Assembly (NCBI RefSeq): GCF_902686445.1
Contig: NC_062221.1
Location: 35,480,575 to 35,544,574, forward strand
Length of the DNA stretch: 64,000 bases
Direction of reading: 5' to 3'
Origin: Sciurus carolinensis
Taxonomy: Eukaryota; Chordata; Mammalia; Rodentia; Sciuridae
Shown piece after piece: positions 37,439-49,510 of this stretch. Numbering within the stretch: position 1 is the stretch's first letter; each line of letters starts with the position of its first letter. The translations under genes were made by a program, and so were the position numbers. Under the pieces are notes generated by a model. That model did not search any database, was not told the origin of the DNA, and worked only from the letters and a program-made list of their open reading frames with translations.

Positions 37439-37718
37439 TGTGGGAAGCCATCTTTATTTAGCAGAATCAGACTAGGTTGAACCATGGGATGCAGATGACT
37501 GGCTTCTAGGAACTGCCGGGAAACATGTGGTGCTTCATGGGAGTGGTTCGCTGTCTCTTTCTGGAATAGTGCCCCTAAGAGAATGACTCCCCTAATTCCA
37601 CCCTATCCTGTCCATCACAGAAAAAATTCCTGCCAGTCTTACCTGCTTTACCTGTGTGTTATAAATAAAACAAAGTTGAGTGACTCACGTTATTAGAGAC
37701 CTGTCATGACCCCTCTCA
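37439..37718 (+). mobile_element. ERV solo LTR, family B copy 1
   Basis: GC-richer block starting 'tgtgggaagccatc' and ending CA at 37718. It holds a TATA-like/polyadenylation stretch 'gttataaataaaacaaag' at about 37658 and a short R-U5 containing 'attagagacctgtcatgacc'. It aligns by eye with the LTR at 44988-45310 over its start ('gaagccatct'), middle ('aggttgaacc', 'ctggcttctaggaactg') and end. No internal region adjoins and no clear target duplication was found. Confidence 0.75.
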
Positions 37719-38070
37719 TTTAAAAAGAGTATTGGTTCTTGTGTGTGTATTGAGTAGATACGTTTATGGGTAATTGATTGATAAACAGCCAACATCATTC
37801 TCCCGCAGTTGATCCTTTTCTCATCCACATGGGATGTGCCTCAGTGACCCCCACAGTGGCTGACAATAAGCCTCTGAAAAGCTATATCCTGGAGAATAAA
37901 TGCATCTTAAAGCTAGTAATGGGCAGCAGTGGAAGTCTTCAAAGGGAAACAAGACACCGAGACAAAGAGTTATTTTCATAGAGACTGAAAAGATAAAATT
38001 AAAAATAGAAACATTTCATTGTAATCAAAAACAAGAACAAAAAAGAAAAAAACTTGAAATAAGTAGCGTC
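37719..38070. other. Unassigned sequence
   Basis: Short overlapping open frames, no recognised element. Confidence 0.4.
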
Positions 38071-38250
38071 TTACTGGGATTGGTGGAGTATGCCTATAAT
38101 CCCACAACTTTAAAAGTCTAAGGAAAGACAACCTCAAATTTGAGGTTAGCCTCAGTAAGTTAGCAGGAACCTGTCTCAAAACAAAAATATAGAGGCCTCA
38201 AGATGTTGCTCAGTGGCTGGGGCCTTCTGAGTTAATCCTCCAGTACAAAA
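38071..38250 (+). repeat. Dimeric B1-dID-type SINE
   Basis: 'tatgcctataatcccacaac', 'aggttagcctcagtaagtta' and 'aacctgtctcaaaac' form the left part, and 'caagatgttgctcagtggct' with 'gttaatcctccagtac' the right part. Confidence 0.85.
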
Positions 38251-39362
38251 GATTTTCTTCTTTTTAATTTAGTCTCAGGGTGTTTGTAGTTTCTAAGCAC
38301 AACTTCTTAAACTAGGATCCACAGTCCTCTAGTTAAAGTGTGACAGCATGAATGGGTTTCAGAATATCTACAAATTGTAAAATGGTATGGACAATGGTAT
38401 ATCAATAAATGTGAGCATTCAGGTAAGGTTAAAGTGAAACAGATGCATAGAATTACTTAGATTATCCAAGATATCTATAATTCAAAATCGATTAAAAATC
38501 ACTTTCAAGCACCGAGGAGAAAGGGAATAATATGTTTATGCAGATGGAGCATGATTTTAAGGATTTAAATTCAACACAAGGGAATAAAATGATTCTGAGC
38601 AGAAACCTCATCTTAGAATCTGATATTATCTGAAGTTGCACAAAATGTTGCATTTAGGATACAATGCTGATTAGGATTTTAGCTAGTTGAGCTCTGTTAT
38701 TATTTTAAATATTGTTAATGTTGGTGAATTAACACTGCTAGATTTACCATAAAAGTAAATGGCTAGAAGTCCTTGTGACTAATTTTCAAGTTATAAACAG
38801 TCCTAACAATGGGTACACCAACAAACAGTTCTTGTGAACAGAGAATAACAATGCATAAGTAAAATAAAACAAATTTAATCTACAGTTGACTAAAACATCC
38901 TTGATGCTCTGATGTTTAAACATCTGTCATAATTACATATTCATATGATGGAAAATGTAGCATTTCTTAATTATCAACTAATGAATCATATATTCTTTAT
39001 TTTTAAATACTATTCATATCAATCTGGAATCTGAGTTTTATGACTGAAAGTAATAATGATATTATCCTATTATCCTAATATTAGTTGATGAAGAACACCA
39101 TTAGTTCCAAAGAACAAAATTTAGACATTAATTAACCTCCAGGTAAAACTAGCAATAAAAAGTATACCTATTAGACCAGCTAATAATCTTCAAATAAATT
39201 TCAAAAAATCATCAGAGTATGTTTCTGCAAAAATATCATAGCTAAAAGGATTAATAGCTAAAAGAGAATCCATTGCAAATATGAGAAACAGAGAAATTAA
39301 GGAATTTTAGCAAAGGCAACATGAAATGATTCTTGTGTAATAATGTCTTTGGGTCCGTATTT
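38251..39362. other. Unassigned sequence
   Basis: The 38.29-38.42 kb part ('cttcttaaactaggatccac') may be an old DNA-transposon remnant, not named. Otherwise nothing recognised. Confidence 0.35.
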
Positions 39363-39467
39363 CTGTCCTGCATGTGCTAGAGATTGAACCTAGAGACTCC
39401 TGCATTCTAGTCATATGCCTATTTGACATGGTTCCTTGGCCAAAGGCCACTGAGCTACATAACCAGC
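39363..39467 (-). repeat. ID-like SINE right half, antisense, interrupted
   Basis: The plus strand gives 'agattgaacctagagactcc' and then, after extra sequence, 'ccactgagctacataaccag'. These are the two ends of an antisense ID/dID right half with about 30 nt of unrelated sequence between them. Confidence 0.6.
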
Positions 39468-40764
39468 TCATTCACCTCCTACCATGAAGTGGTCATGAAG
39501 CAGAGCTAGAAGTATAGAATGGCACCCTAGCCATTCCCCAGGATCTTCTGCCATTAATGTAGATCATTCTTTACATTTAACAACTACAGTGTAAGTGGAA
39601 AATGTATTTACCAGGAATGATTTGGGTCTCTAGTCCCTTAATATGTGCTTCAATGTATGTGTATATCTACTCCATATGAAGATATAGATGCTTTTACCTG
39701 AATAATTACTAATTTTCAATCAGGCCACTCCAACCATTTACCTCTTTATACTTTTTGTTTGTGATGAGCACAATCCATATATTGAAAGAAAGTATAAACA
39801 TTATAAGCTTATCTTTTGACGTTGATTTCTTATATTCTTATATAGAGCACTGTAGTAGATACTTTGTAGGATAGAAAGTAAAGAGGCAAAGTGCATTGAA
39901 AGAACAGTTTAAAAAGGCAGAAATAGGTAAAGTCAATTACAAAAACAATTCAAAAGCAATAGCAAAAAAAGCATCATAAGGTGATAAAAATACCATAGGT
40001 TTTTAAGGTAGAAAACCCTAGTTCTTAGGTGAAATTTTAAAAACATCTTTATGGAAGATATGGCATTTTGAAAGATATTTGAAATGAAAGGATAAGTATA
40101 CAAGAAGGGGGAGAATCAACTTGTAGTAGACATGGTAGTAGAAAATCCCTAAATGAATTTTAAAATAAATTTTATATGCAAATTATACTGAAATATATTG
40201 AATTAATTTCTTTAATATATGCCAAGTTATGACAGTTGCTTCAAAGGGTTGCCATGATACATGAGATTGTCAGTCTACAATATTCATGACAATCCATTTA
40301 AATTTGTTAGCTTTTAATTTATTAGGTTAGTGAAATTGATCTTATAATGGAAATGATATTTTATGTTAATGTTTATTTCAATATTATTTTCTTTGAAAAC
40401 TAAAGCTTTAAAGACATTCTCTCAATTAGGCAATCCATTATGACAAAAACTTTAGGATAATATTTAATTATTTAACTTGTTATAAACATAGTAGGACATG
40501 AATGATAAGGAGCTTTTATTCATGAATACAGTAAGATCCAAGAATCCCGAGACCTACAGTGAGAATTTATTCTTAAAATGGCAGAGAATGAGGAAATTGC
40601 CTGATGCAATTTTTCATATCAATATAATAAAATTTCAGCTTTTTTTGTGTGTAGAAATTTAGGCACTTTATGGCACAGATTTTCTTTCATCATCAAAAGA
40701 AAAAGGTGACGTTCATATAATTTTCAAAAGAAGACAAATGACCTTCTTTGTCTCTTTTTACTGA
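39468..40764. other. Unassigned AT-rich sequence
   Basis: Nothing recognised. Confidence 0.4.
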
Positions 40765-40885
40765 TATTGATTTTTTTTATTGTAAACAAACGGGATACAT
40801 GTTGTTTCTCTGTACATGGAGTAAAGGCATACCATTTGTGTAATCATAAATTTACATAGGGTAATGTTTGAGAATCAAACAAGTG
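40765..40885 (-). mobile_element. Sciurid-type L1 3' UTR fragment, antisense
   Basis: 'tgtaaacaaacgggatacat', 'ctctgtacatggagtaaagg', 'ataccatttgtgtaatcata' and 'tttacatagggtaatgtttg' match the antisense 3' end also seen, in another form, at 58.0-58.1 kb. Confidence 0.6.
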
Positions 40886-40889
40886 ATAT

Positions 40890-43870
40890 TGATTTAAAGT
40901 ATATTATATCTTATATTAGTATGACTTGCTGTTTTCTTTTGGATTATATTTTCGAGGAATAACTTATTCCATCCCTTCACATTGAGTCTATGTGTGTCCT
41001 TGGAGATGAAGTGAGTTTCTTACAAGCAACCCTAGAGTTGGATCTTCATTTATTATCTGTTGCTTTGTGTTTTTTAGTCATGAAATTTAATCCATGTACA
41101 TTTATGGTAATTTTTGACAGGTAAGGTCTTACCACAGCCATTTTGCTACTTGATTTCTGGTTTTATTATGGTTCCTTTTTTTCTTTCTCCTTCTCTTTTA
41201 GATTTTTTTAAATATCAATTCGCTCTGGTATTGGGCCTTGACTATTTGCTTATCTGGGGTTTATCTATTATAGATTTTTACTCTTGATTACCATGAGGCT
41301 TACATATAAATATTCTTAGATTACTATTTTTAAATGATTTTTAAATGATAGTAATTTTAGATAATCATAACTAAGAAAATTTACAAAAAAGTCAGGATTG
41401 TATCCCAGTGGTAGAATGATTGCCTAGTGTGCTCAGACCCTGGTTTTGATGCCCAACCCTTACAAAAAAGACAGAAAATATAATAAAAAATTATATAGTT
41501 GAACTCCAATTCTTCCCACACTCTGAGTTTTTGATGTCAGTTTCACATCTTTCTATTATTGGCTCTATCATGTTAACGACATTATAATTAATTACATTAT
41601 TTTTGAATCATTATACTGACAATATCATTTATACACCATGATTATAATATCAGAACTTTCTGAATTTATCTGTATGGTTACTCTTACCTGTGTTAAATCT
41701 TTTGACATTTTCTTCTTGCTCATTAATCTTTTTTACATTTAAAGAACTTCTTTCAGCATTTTTTGCAAGGGAATGCCTTCAATATCTTCAGTTATGAAGG
41801 AAATAATTACAGTACCTTGGCAAGTCAGGATTTTTTGTTGTTGTTTTGTTTTTTGTTTTTTGTTGTTTCACACTGTTGATACTGTGAACATCTCATGCTA
41901 CTCTTTCATTGCCTATAAGTTTGTGTTAGGAAGTCTGTTTTCAGGCAAATTGGAAAACACGTATGTGCTATTTGTTTCTTTTCTGCCTTGGTATTCCTCT
42001 CTTATCTTTGCCCTGTGAGAGTTTGATTGTAAGATATCTTAAGGTAGACATGGTTGAGTAAAATTTGATGGGTGATCTTTGAACTTCCTTTACTTGGATG
42101 TTTCTGTTCTTAAGTTTGGCAAGCTTTCCAGTGTATCCTGAGTAAGCTTTCTACACCAGCTCTTAAGCTTCAGTAATCAGTATATTTGCTCTTTTTATAC
42201 TGTCTCAAAGTTTCCATAATCTTTCTTTTTTTCTCCTCTAAGTATTTTCACATATCTTATCATTGAGTTCATTGAATTCTTTCTTCTGTTTGATCTAGTC
42301 TGCAATCAAAGCCTTCTATTGTGTTTTAAATTCACTTTGTGTATTTTTCAGTTCTTGGATTTTTGTTTTATCCTTTAATGCTTCCATCTTTGTTAATTTT
42401 CTTTATTAGAGTATTTAATCATTTATCTGTTTTCTTCCAGCTCACTGAGCTTCCATTAAATAGCCATTTTAAATTCTCAATACTGCTTACCATATGGTTG
42501 GTTTCTGACACCTAATTTTTACTGTTAGATGAAGTTGATATTCCCTAATTGTTCATAATGGTTGCTAGTATGTGATGTTGTCTGGACATTAAATGTATTC
42601 CAGCCTTTATAATCTAGCTTTATTGGTGCACTTATTTCCAGAAATTCTAAACAGGCTTCTAATTTTCTCTGAGAATGTAGTAATTTCCAATATTTTAGTC
42701 CATTATCCAGGTTTGCTGAGTTTAGTGTTTATGTGTATATTGTCATTATTTCAATTCTAGAGGGTAATCCAAGCTCATATTTGTCCCATATCTTCAATTG
42801 GTATGTTATTAAGCATGAACAAAGAGCACCTAAAAATGATGGTCCATTCCCTTTTCCGCCTCTCCCTGAGATCAGTCTATTCTCACATATCCCTCCATAG
42901 CCACTGGCCAGTGGTAAGACACTGAAAAATTCTGCCCAGCTCTGAGCAGAATCTCCATGAAAGGACCAGTCTCAGGAAAATGTGCCATGAATGAGGGGAT
43001 GAATTTTGAAATGTTGTATCTGGAGCAAATGTCCTACTTAGACTAGCATAGCCATGATATAGGATCATGGCATACGCTATTATGGGCTGCCTACTTCTAA
43101 GTTTTACTTTTAGCCCTAACTGCTACAAACATCTATATATGTTGCTAGTAGAACAAAAGATAAGTAGACTAGGACTACATATTCTCCTGGTACCAAGACC
43201 TTTGCAGAGGTTCTGTCCATAGACTAAGAAGATTATGGCCATTAGGATCTTTTGAGTGTTAGATTTCTATCATGTGACATTGAGTTCCAAGGCAAAGTCC
43301 TGAGCTTACTCTGTCCTGTCCTTCAGTGAATGAAGTCTCATTCCATAGTATATTTCATGAGGTTGGAGATATGTTGGTAAAAGCTGTCCCTTGGCCATGG
43401 AGTCTGAGGCTAAGTGATTCATGTCTGAATCTCATAGTTATAAAGATATGCACAATCTCTAGGCTCCACCCAGGTCTATGCTGAAACTAGTGGTATTACA
43501 TGCCACAATACAAGTTTTTCCCATGAGTATACAGGTGTCTCCAGGTCAACAAAACTGGCCTAGTGATTGCTGTTTTGCTCAAGATGGGAGTATGAGTACT
43601 TAAGACAGTCCCTTGGCTGCCATAGATGATGCTAAGCTCTGTCACACATGAATCTCACAGCCACAGTGACCTATACAATTTGTGGGTGGGTGCCAGATCC
43701 TACTCAAGCCTGGCAATAATGCAGATCAAAACACGAAACTCTCCAACTTGTATACTGGTCCTCACTTGATGCTGGAATGAACCCAGAGGCTCCATCTGTG
43801 AATCTTGGTCTGAATATAAAAGCCTTTATTTTTTATTTAGTGCTTATTCTTGTCACAGGAGAGACTCACT
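40890..43870 (-). mobile_element. Old L1 (L1M-type) 5' portion, antisense
   Basis: Read on the plus strand, it carries antisense L1M phrases: 'aaagaacttctttcagcatt' (41741), 'attgaattctttcttctgtt' (42271), 'ttccagctcactgagcttcc' (42436) and 'gtgggtgccagatcctactc' (43688). These belong to the ORF1/5' UTR side of L1M elements. Length is about 3 kb including one later ID insertion (41392-41459). Stops and indels are frequent. Boundaries are approximate. Confidence 0.7.
41381..41470 (+). repeat. ID SINE nested in L1, with target duplication
   Basis: The element at 41392-41459 reads 'tatcccagtggtagaatgat' and 'ctggttttgatgcccaac'. Identical 11-bp repeats TTACAAAAAAG lie at 41381-41391 and 41460-41470, although the second may partly be the A-tail. 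It is younger than the L1 it interrupts. Confidence 0.8.
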
Positions 43871-43889
43871 CCCTTCTTGTGTTACAATA

Positions 43890-44330
43890 AAAGAAAATTT
43901 AAAGTCAGACACAAAAACACAACCCAAAGTTCTTTATTATAGGTGAAAGTAAAGTCTCAGATAAAAAGTACTCTTGAGAGAGAGTCAGTTGTTTCCAGTC
44001 AGAGAACAACAAAAGAAGCAGTGTTATTTCCAAATTCATTGCTGTTTTATGTTTATCTTGCCTTGTGAACTGGGGTCTACCTTTGCCAATCAGTTGTTCA
44101 ATGTCTACTATTGCGTGGGACTTCATCTACAAGTCAATCCTATGTTAATGTGAGTATTGAGGTCACTGATTAGACATAGTTTACGTTAGTGTACCTGCAC
44201 TACTTAAATACATTTCTCTTCTGAAATACATTGAGAAATCTATGGCCATAAATTCTAACTTTACAATGATCTAGGTAGACTCACCTGAAAGGATTAGTCC
44301 CACTGAACTTGCTTTCTTGATGTATTTCTT
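43890..44330. other. Unassigned block between L1 and ERV remnant
   Basis: The antisense polyadenylation-like 'agttctttattataggtg' at 43929 and moderate GC suggest another LTR piece on the minus strand, but I cannot match it to the two LTR families here. Confidence 0.3.
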
Positions 44331-44589
44331 AATTGTTTTCTATTGTTTCCACTGGTGTATTCTCAGAGTTAGTAAACCTGTTGTTTTACAAGTTACTTGA
44401 TTGGTCATTTAGGCCAATTTCAAAGAAACTCCATGACCCTGCTATATTATTGCTTCACTTTTCACAGCTCATTTCTAACTACTACCTAACAGTCTTAATC
44501 ACTGCCACCTGCACTAAGCTCCAAGGCAAAGACCTGTTCTAGCTTTGTGTCATGCCATTCATAGGTATTCCTGGTCATGGATGTGCTGC

Positions 44590-44870
44590 CTAACATCAGG
44601 GGAAGGGTAAAGAAGGAAATCCTTTGATCACATGAATAAAGCAGTTCTTATAATTCAGTCTGCCGGTACTAGCATAGCAGTAGGGGCTATGGGGCTCCAG
44701 ACTACAGAGTGTTTTACCACATTGGGCTTAGCACTAGCATGGAAGACTAATGCTGGACTTAATGTGGCATCTCTTGCCACGTTGTACTGCTTGGAGTTGG
44801 AGAAAGGGGGGATTTTTCTTTCCTGTCTACTTCAAAAACTCTTTTCTTACATCCAAACCAGGGATTAAGA
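44590..44870 (+). pseudogene. Decayed retroviral env (transmembrane subunit) remnant
   Basis: The frame 44632-44868 has the layout of the start of a gammaretrovirus-type Env transmembrane subunit. A basic cluster is encoded just upstream (about 44600-44620). A Gly/Ala/Ser-rich hydrophobic stretch follows at 44659-44700, then a Leu/Ala-rich helix-like stretch, then a Lys-Gly-Gly turn near 44801-44812. Compared with family members, a segment between the helix and the turn appears deleted, and the conserved cysteine positions after the turn do not line up. The frame ends in a stop at 44866-44868. It lies directly upstream of an LTR in the same orientation, as env does. It is non-functional. The call rests on pattern recognition only. 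Confidence 0.5.
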
Positions 44871-44987
44871 TCACCACCCATTTAGCTTCTGTATTTTTGA
44901 AGTGTAGTAGGTGTGTAATTAGCTCATTACCTTATTGGGTCTGAGGAGAGATAATTCTGAAGATCTTAGTATGTGTTCTTCCCTGCT

Positions 44988-45310
44988 GGAAGCCACCTAT
45001 GGTCTGCAGTAAAACCAGGTTTGGTTGAACTGTTAGGGAAATCTGGCTTTCAGGAACTGACAGTTATGGAAAATTGTTCCAGATTGCCTGAGTTTGTGTT
45101 CCCTGCAGTTGGTTCACCGCTGGAGTTTGAATGCAAGCCCCGGTTGTGGGAATGACCCTCTAAAAACTCTACCCCATCTGGTTTTTCAAGGAAGAAGCTG
45201 CTCTGGGTTCCCCTTTGATCTGTACCACTATAAATAAACCAAACCCGGGCTCTTTCCTTTGTTAGAGTCAGAACTTCATGGATAGCTCAATCAGTAATAC
45301 CCCTGTTTCA
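44988..45310 (+). mobile_element. ERV LTR, family B copy 2 (3' LTR)
   Basis: Starts 'tgctggaagccacct', contains a TATA/polyadenylation stretch 'actataaataaaccaaac' at about 45227, and ends with an R-U5-like 'gttagagtcagaacttcatg' followed by 'gctcaatcag'. It aligns by eye along its length with the solo LTR at 37439-37718, but is longer because of extra sequence before the TATA region. Lying just 3' of the env remnant, it is best read as the 3' LTR of a 5'-deleted provirus. Confidence 0.7.
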
Positions 45311-45473
45311 AAAAAGATAATTCTGTCTCTGGCATTGTTTATGATATATAAATTTCTTAGCTATTATTTTGCAGCCAGCCCATCCCTTCTGTAGGAACCC
45401 TTTCCCTCACCCATGCTGGCATGCGGGAGACTGCCCCTATTGTGATATTTTCCAATTACTTTTAGGTATTAAT

Positions 45474-45715
45474 AGTTTACTTTGGCCAGGCACTGTGGCA
45501 CAAGTCTGTAATCCCAGTGGCTCAGGAAGGTGAGGTAGGAGGATCAAGAGATCAAAGTCAGCCTCAGCAAAAGCGAGATGTTAAGCAATTCAGTGAAACC
45601 CTGCCTCCAAATAAAATACAGAATAGGACTGGGGATGTGGCTCAGGGGTTGGGTGCCCCTGAGTTCAATCCCAGGTACCCTTTCCCCCACCCCCATAATG
45701 AAAAAGTTTACTTTG
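45474..45715 (+). repeat. Dimeric B1-dID-type SINE with perfect target duplication
   Basis: The best-preserved dimer in the window: 'ggccaggcactgtggcacaa', 'gtctgtaatcccagtggctc', 'gaaaccctgcctccaaataa', then 'actggggatgtggctcaggg' and 'cctgagttcaatcccaggta'. Identical 11-bp repeats AGTTTACTTTG lie at 45474-45484 and 45705-45715. An open frame at 45517-45843 is only read-through of this SINE. Confidence 0.97.
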
Positions 45716-45910
45716 AATTGAAGTTAATACCTACATACTCAAATCTACTTCAATTGTTGTTACTGAATGGTTCTTTTCTGTTTGAGATTGAGATGGAAGA
45801 AAGAGTGAAGATAGTTTTGGTCTTATTCCTTGTTATAACTTGATAAGTCACAGCTTTTCCTCTGTATAGTGTAGTTGTCTAGAAAATTTTTTTTTATATT
45901 TCAAAGTGTA

Positions 45911-46388
45911 GTAAATGTTATGGTTTGGATGTGAGGTGTCCTCCAGACACTCATGTGTGAAACAATGCAAGAAGGTTCAGAGGAGAAACAATTGGATTCT
46001 GAGAGATTTAACACAATCAGTGAATTAATCCCCTGACAGGGATAAACTAAGGAGTAACCGAAATGGTAGGATGTGGCTGGAGGAGGTGGGAATTGGGGGC
46101 GTGGTTTTGGGGGTGTGTATTTGTATCTGGCAAGTGGAGACTTTGCTCTCCGCTTTCTGATTATGATGTGAGCTACTTCCTTCTGCCACACCCTCCTGTC
46201 ATGATGTTCAGCCTGACCTAGAGTCTAACTTCTGTGGACTTCTGTGGAAAATGAACTAGGAATGGAGCCCACCTTCTATGGACTAAGACCTCTGAAACTG
46301 TAAGTCCTAAATAAAATTTTCCTCCTCTACAATTGTACTTGTTTGGTCATGTAGTCACAATAGTGAAGAAATTGACTTAAAAAGTAAA
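45911..46388 (+). mobile_element. MaLR-like LTR, copy 3 of 4, with 5-bp duplication
   Basis: LTR body 45916-46383 (468 bp), flanked by identical GTAAA at 45911-45915 and 46384-46388. It shares with copy 2 'tggtttggatgtgaggtgtc', 'gaaggttcagaggagaaa', 'aggaggtgggaattgggggc', 'gtatctggcaagtggaga', 'gatgttcagcctgacctaga', 'ctatggactaagacctctga' and 'ctaaataaaattttcctcct' (polyadenylation signal). The closest to a full consensus of the four. Solo LTR. Confidence 0.93.
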
Positions 46389-48319
46389 TATTACATGGGA
46401 ATATTCTGTATTTCAATATGGAAAATAGACAAGCATCAAATAGATAATGGTTAAATTTGTTAAAAAAATGAGTTCTAGCTTAAGATAGTGAATGAAACAC
46501 ATGAGTATACCTCCCAAAATTCTGATGATGTAGGTTTTAGCAAATGCAAAAAAAAAGTCTAAAAATTTATTGAAATCATGGAGAAAAAGACATTAAAAGA
46601 AGCATGAAATGCTGAAATTTTTATAGATGGAACAAAAAAGTGGTTATATCAATGATTATAGAGCTGAGGAAACCAGAACCTATTTTTTTTGTTGTTGGTT
46701 TTTTGTAATAAAATCTAAATTATAAGCAAATCTTCTCAGGTGTGTAAGAGGACTGAATTCCAGGCATAATAATCAGAGTAATTATAAGACTACTGACACA
46801 AATTGCTGTGCTATGTATTTGTTCCAAGTAACTGCCCTTTCAACCAGAGAAATAGCTGACAGTTCTTGAAAAAGACAAAAGTGATGTTTCTTAGGAGAAT
46901 CTAGATGCTTTATGGGTATTTATATATCTGAAGGAAACTGAATGAAAATGTAGTAACTGCAAAGCATCAATAAAATTATGGAAAAAGGGCATGATGATTT
47001 TTGTGGGAGGGAATAGGACACACTATGTGGTCTCTCTGTAAGGAAATTGCATGATAATGCACAATTCCCAGTGGTCAAGTATGATTGAAAGCCAAACTTT
47101 TTATGTCAAAGATAATATTTTTTGAGAATTAGAATTAGAAAATTATGGAGTAAACTTATTGGATCTACATAGGATATTCAATTTAGTTATTATAAATAGG
47201 ATTGGAAAATTACGGAATCTACCGTTAAAGAAGTCCACAATTTGTAAAGACTTGACATGAACCTTAAAAAGTCATGGACTGACCAATTGTAATAAAACCA
47301 AAAGTAGATCTTACAGTATAATCTAAGGTTTGGGTCACATAAAATGATCCCTAGCCTACCACTGCTGCTAACCCATACTCTTCTAATACACAACAGGCAA
47401 AAACAGTAAGACTGAAAGTTCCAGTCCCTGTGGCTGGGGAAGACCCCATCTCTCACAGTTTGCTGAGTCTTCCCTGAGGTGTCAGGGTGTTGAATAGCTA
47501 AGTCAGAATTGTCCATGCTGTTGTGAAAGAAGTTGAACGTTTTTGGGTGTGTGATTAATTTTATTCCTCAACCACCTTAAGGAAGCAGTGATTATTTGCA
47601 AGAAAGAGAGAGTGAGGATCATTTCATTGCATGAATTTTGTTTTGTGTGCATGTGTTAGAGTATTTTCTCATTTTCCCAAGAAAAAAACTTCAAATATAT
47701 TTTAAACTTTTTTCAAGGGAAATTTAAGAAGTCTTTTTTAAATCATGAACTTTCAATTCAATGCAACTTACTTCAACTGTACTCTTTTTTCCTCAGTAAT
47801 TTTCTTTTAATCATGTAATTGCAGGTATTATTATTTATTATTATTATTATTATTTGCATACCACAACCCATTTAGTTTTCCTGAGTTTTATTCTTTTTCC
47901 TGGAAACATCTTGAAACAACTTTTCCTGTGTTTATCATTTGAACCTATTCTGAACAGCAAATATAATTTAAATTTTCAGCCCAGTTGAAATGTTCTAAAC
48001 TGTTTTTACCTTCAGTTAATATCCCAGAGAAAACCCTGTGGTTTGTAATCCTTGCCCCTATGAAGTATGATATGACACTTTTTTGGTATGTACATTACTA
48101 TCTACAATTATTTGTTTTTAAAGATTTGTCTTTAACTAAATTTTGATATTATTTACAGATTAAAAATGCTTTCATAAATACAAATGTTTTCACAAGCATG
48201 GCCCACAACACCCTATCCTTATTCATTAATCATCACTCTTCCTTGAGACAATTTTTTTCTTACATATCTTTAATATATAGAAAATATAGAAAATTTCTTG
48301 AGAATTAAGTTTTTAAAAT
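46389..48319. other. Unassigned sequence
   Basis: Nothing named. The part at 47.19-47.55 kb is less AT-rich and covers a 108-codon minus-strand frame (47190-47516) without a known domain; it may be an old LTR or transposon. (ATT)n lies at 47826-47854. Confidence 0.4.
47826..47854 (+). repeat. (ATT)n microsatellite
   Basis: About nine ATT units with one interruption. Confidence 0.9.
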
Positions 48320-49195
48320 TCCAATTTTTAATTTTGGGTGATAGGTACACGTTTTTTATTAGAGCATCATAGGGGTTTCTTTTAACAAAATCATGTATCT
48401 GTTGAATTTGATTTACTCCATTTCAGTTCCCTTTCACCAACGCCACTGTACTTCCTTTCTTCATCCTTCACTCTACTCTCCTCCCTTGACTCTACTGATC
48501 TTCCTTTTGTTCATTTATTTATTTATTTTTGATTGGTGACTTCTACCTACAGATAAAGGGAGAATTTCCTGTGTTATATTTATGCATGTATTAGCATGAT
48601 TTTGTTAAATTAATTCCACATTTCCTCCCTTTTCCCATCCCTCCTCTCTCTGTATCTCCTTCTTCTCTCTATTGATCTTCACTGTACATTCACAATATTT
48701 GATCCCCCCAGTATTTCCCTTATTTCATTCCAGCTTCTGCCCATAATAGAGCATTCATCCTTCGATCTTCCATATCTAATTTATTTCCATTATCATTATT
48801 TTCATCATCTCCATCCATTTTCCAGCAGATGCCATCATTTCATTCATCTTTATGGTTGAATAAAACTCCATTGTGTATATATACCACATTTTATTAATTT
48901 ATCTATTAAAGTACATCTGAAATGGTTCCATTATATTTGATTATAGTTCTACTCAAGTCAGAATGGCAAAATAATACAAATAATAATAAATGCTGGCAAG
49001 AATGGCAGGGGAGGCACACTCATAAAATGTTGGTGGGACTGCAAATTAGTACAACCACTCTGGAAAGTGATATGAATATTATTTAAAAAACTAGAAATGG
49101 AGCCACCATATGACCCAGATGTCCCTTTGTTGAATATTTATCCAAAAGAACTAAAATCAGCACACTGTAGTAATATACCACTTTGGTGTTAATAG
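48320..49195 (-). mobile_element. L1 with 5' inversion (twin-primed), minus-strand insertion
   Basis: 48333-48947 is antisense L1 3' UTR and ORF2 end ('gataggtacacgttttttat', 'tccattgtgtatatatacca', 'catctgaaatggttccatta'). From about 48951 the orientation flips: 'actcaagtcagaatggcaaa', 'gtgggactgcaaattagtac', 'ccaccatatgacccagatgt' and 'aaagaactaaaatcagcaca' are sense ORF2. The sense piece ends, in L1 coordinates, only about 20 nt before the antisense piece begins. So the two pieces are neighbouring parts of one L1, joined with the 5' part inverted. Its A-tail has degenerated to T-rich sequence at about 48310-48333. Confidence 0.85.
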
Positions 49196-49257
49196 ACCCA
49201 AGTGTTTTTGACCTGATAGGCTATAAGCCTACAAATGAGAATCATAGGATGGAGATT

Positions 49258-49308
49258 GATATAGAGATAGAGATAGAAACAGAGATAGCGATAGATTCAT
49301 AGATAGAT
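49258..49308 (+). repeat. (AGATAG)n-like repeat
   Basis: Imperfect GATAGA units with substitutions. Confidence 0.85.
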
Positions 49309-49510
49309 GTAGATATTCTGAAAGATTATGCATTTTTACTATATTCCAGTGAATGTGATAATTTTGGAGAGAGATCAGAAATTCATGAGAAATTTAAGAA
49401 ATTTGGAGATGATTTATAGAGTCCTCTGATCCTAATTCTAATTTAGATGTGAATATCAATCTGTTTTTATTTCTAATTTTCCATAATAAAAATAAATCAT
49501 TAGTGGAATG

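Noticed and set aside
45517..45843. 108-codon open frame
   Set aside because: Its first half is the translated body of a B1-dID SINE and its tail is flanking DNA.
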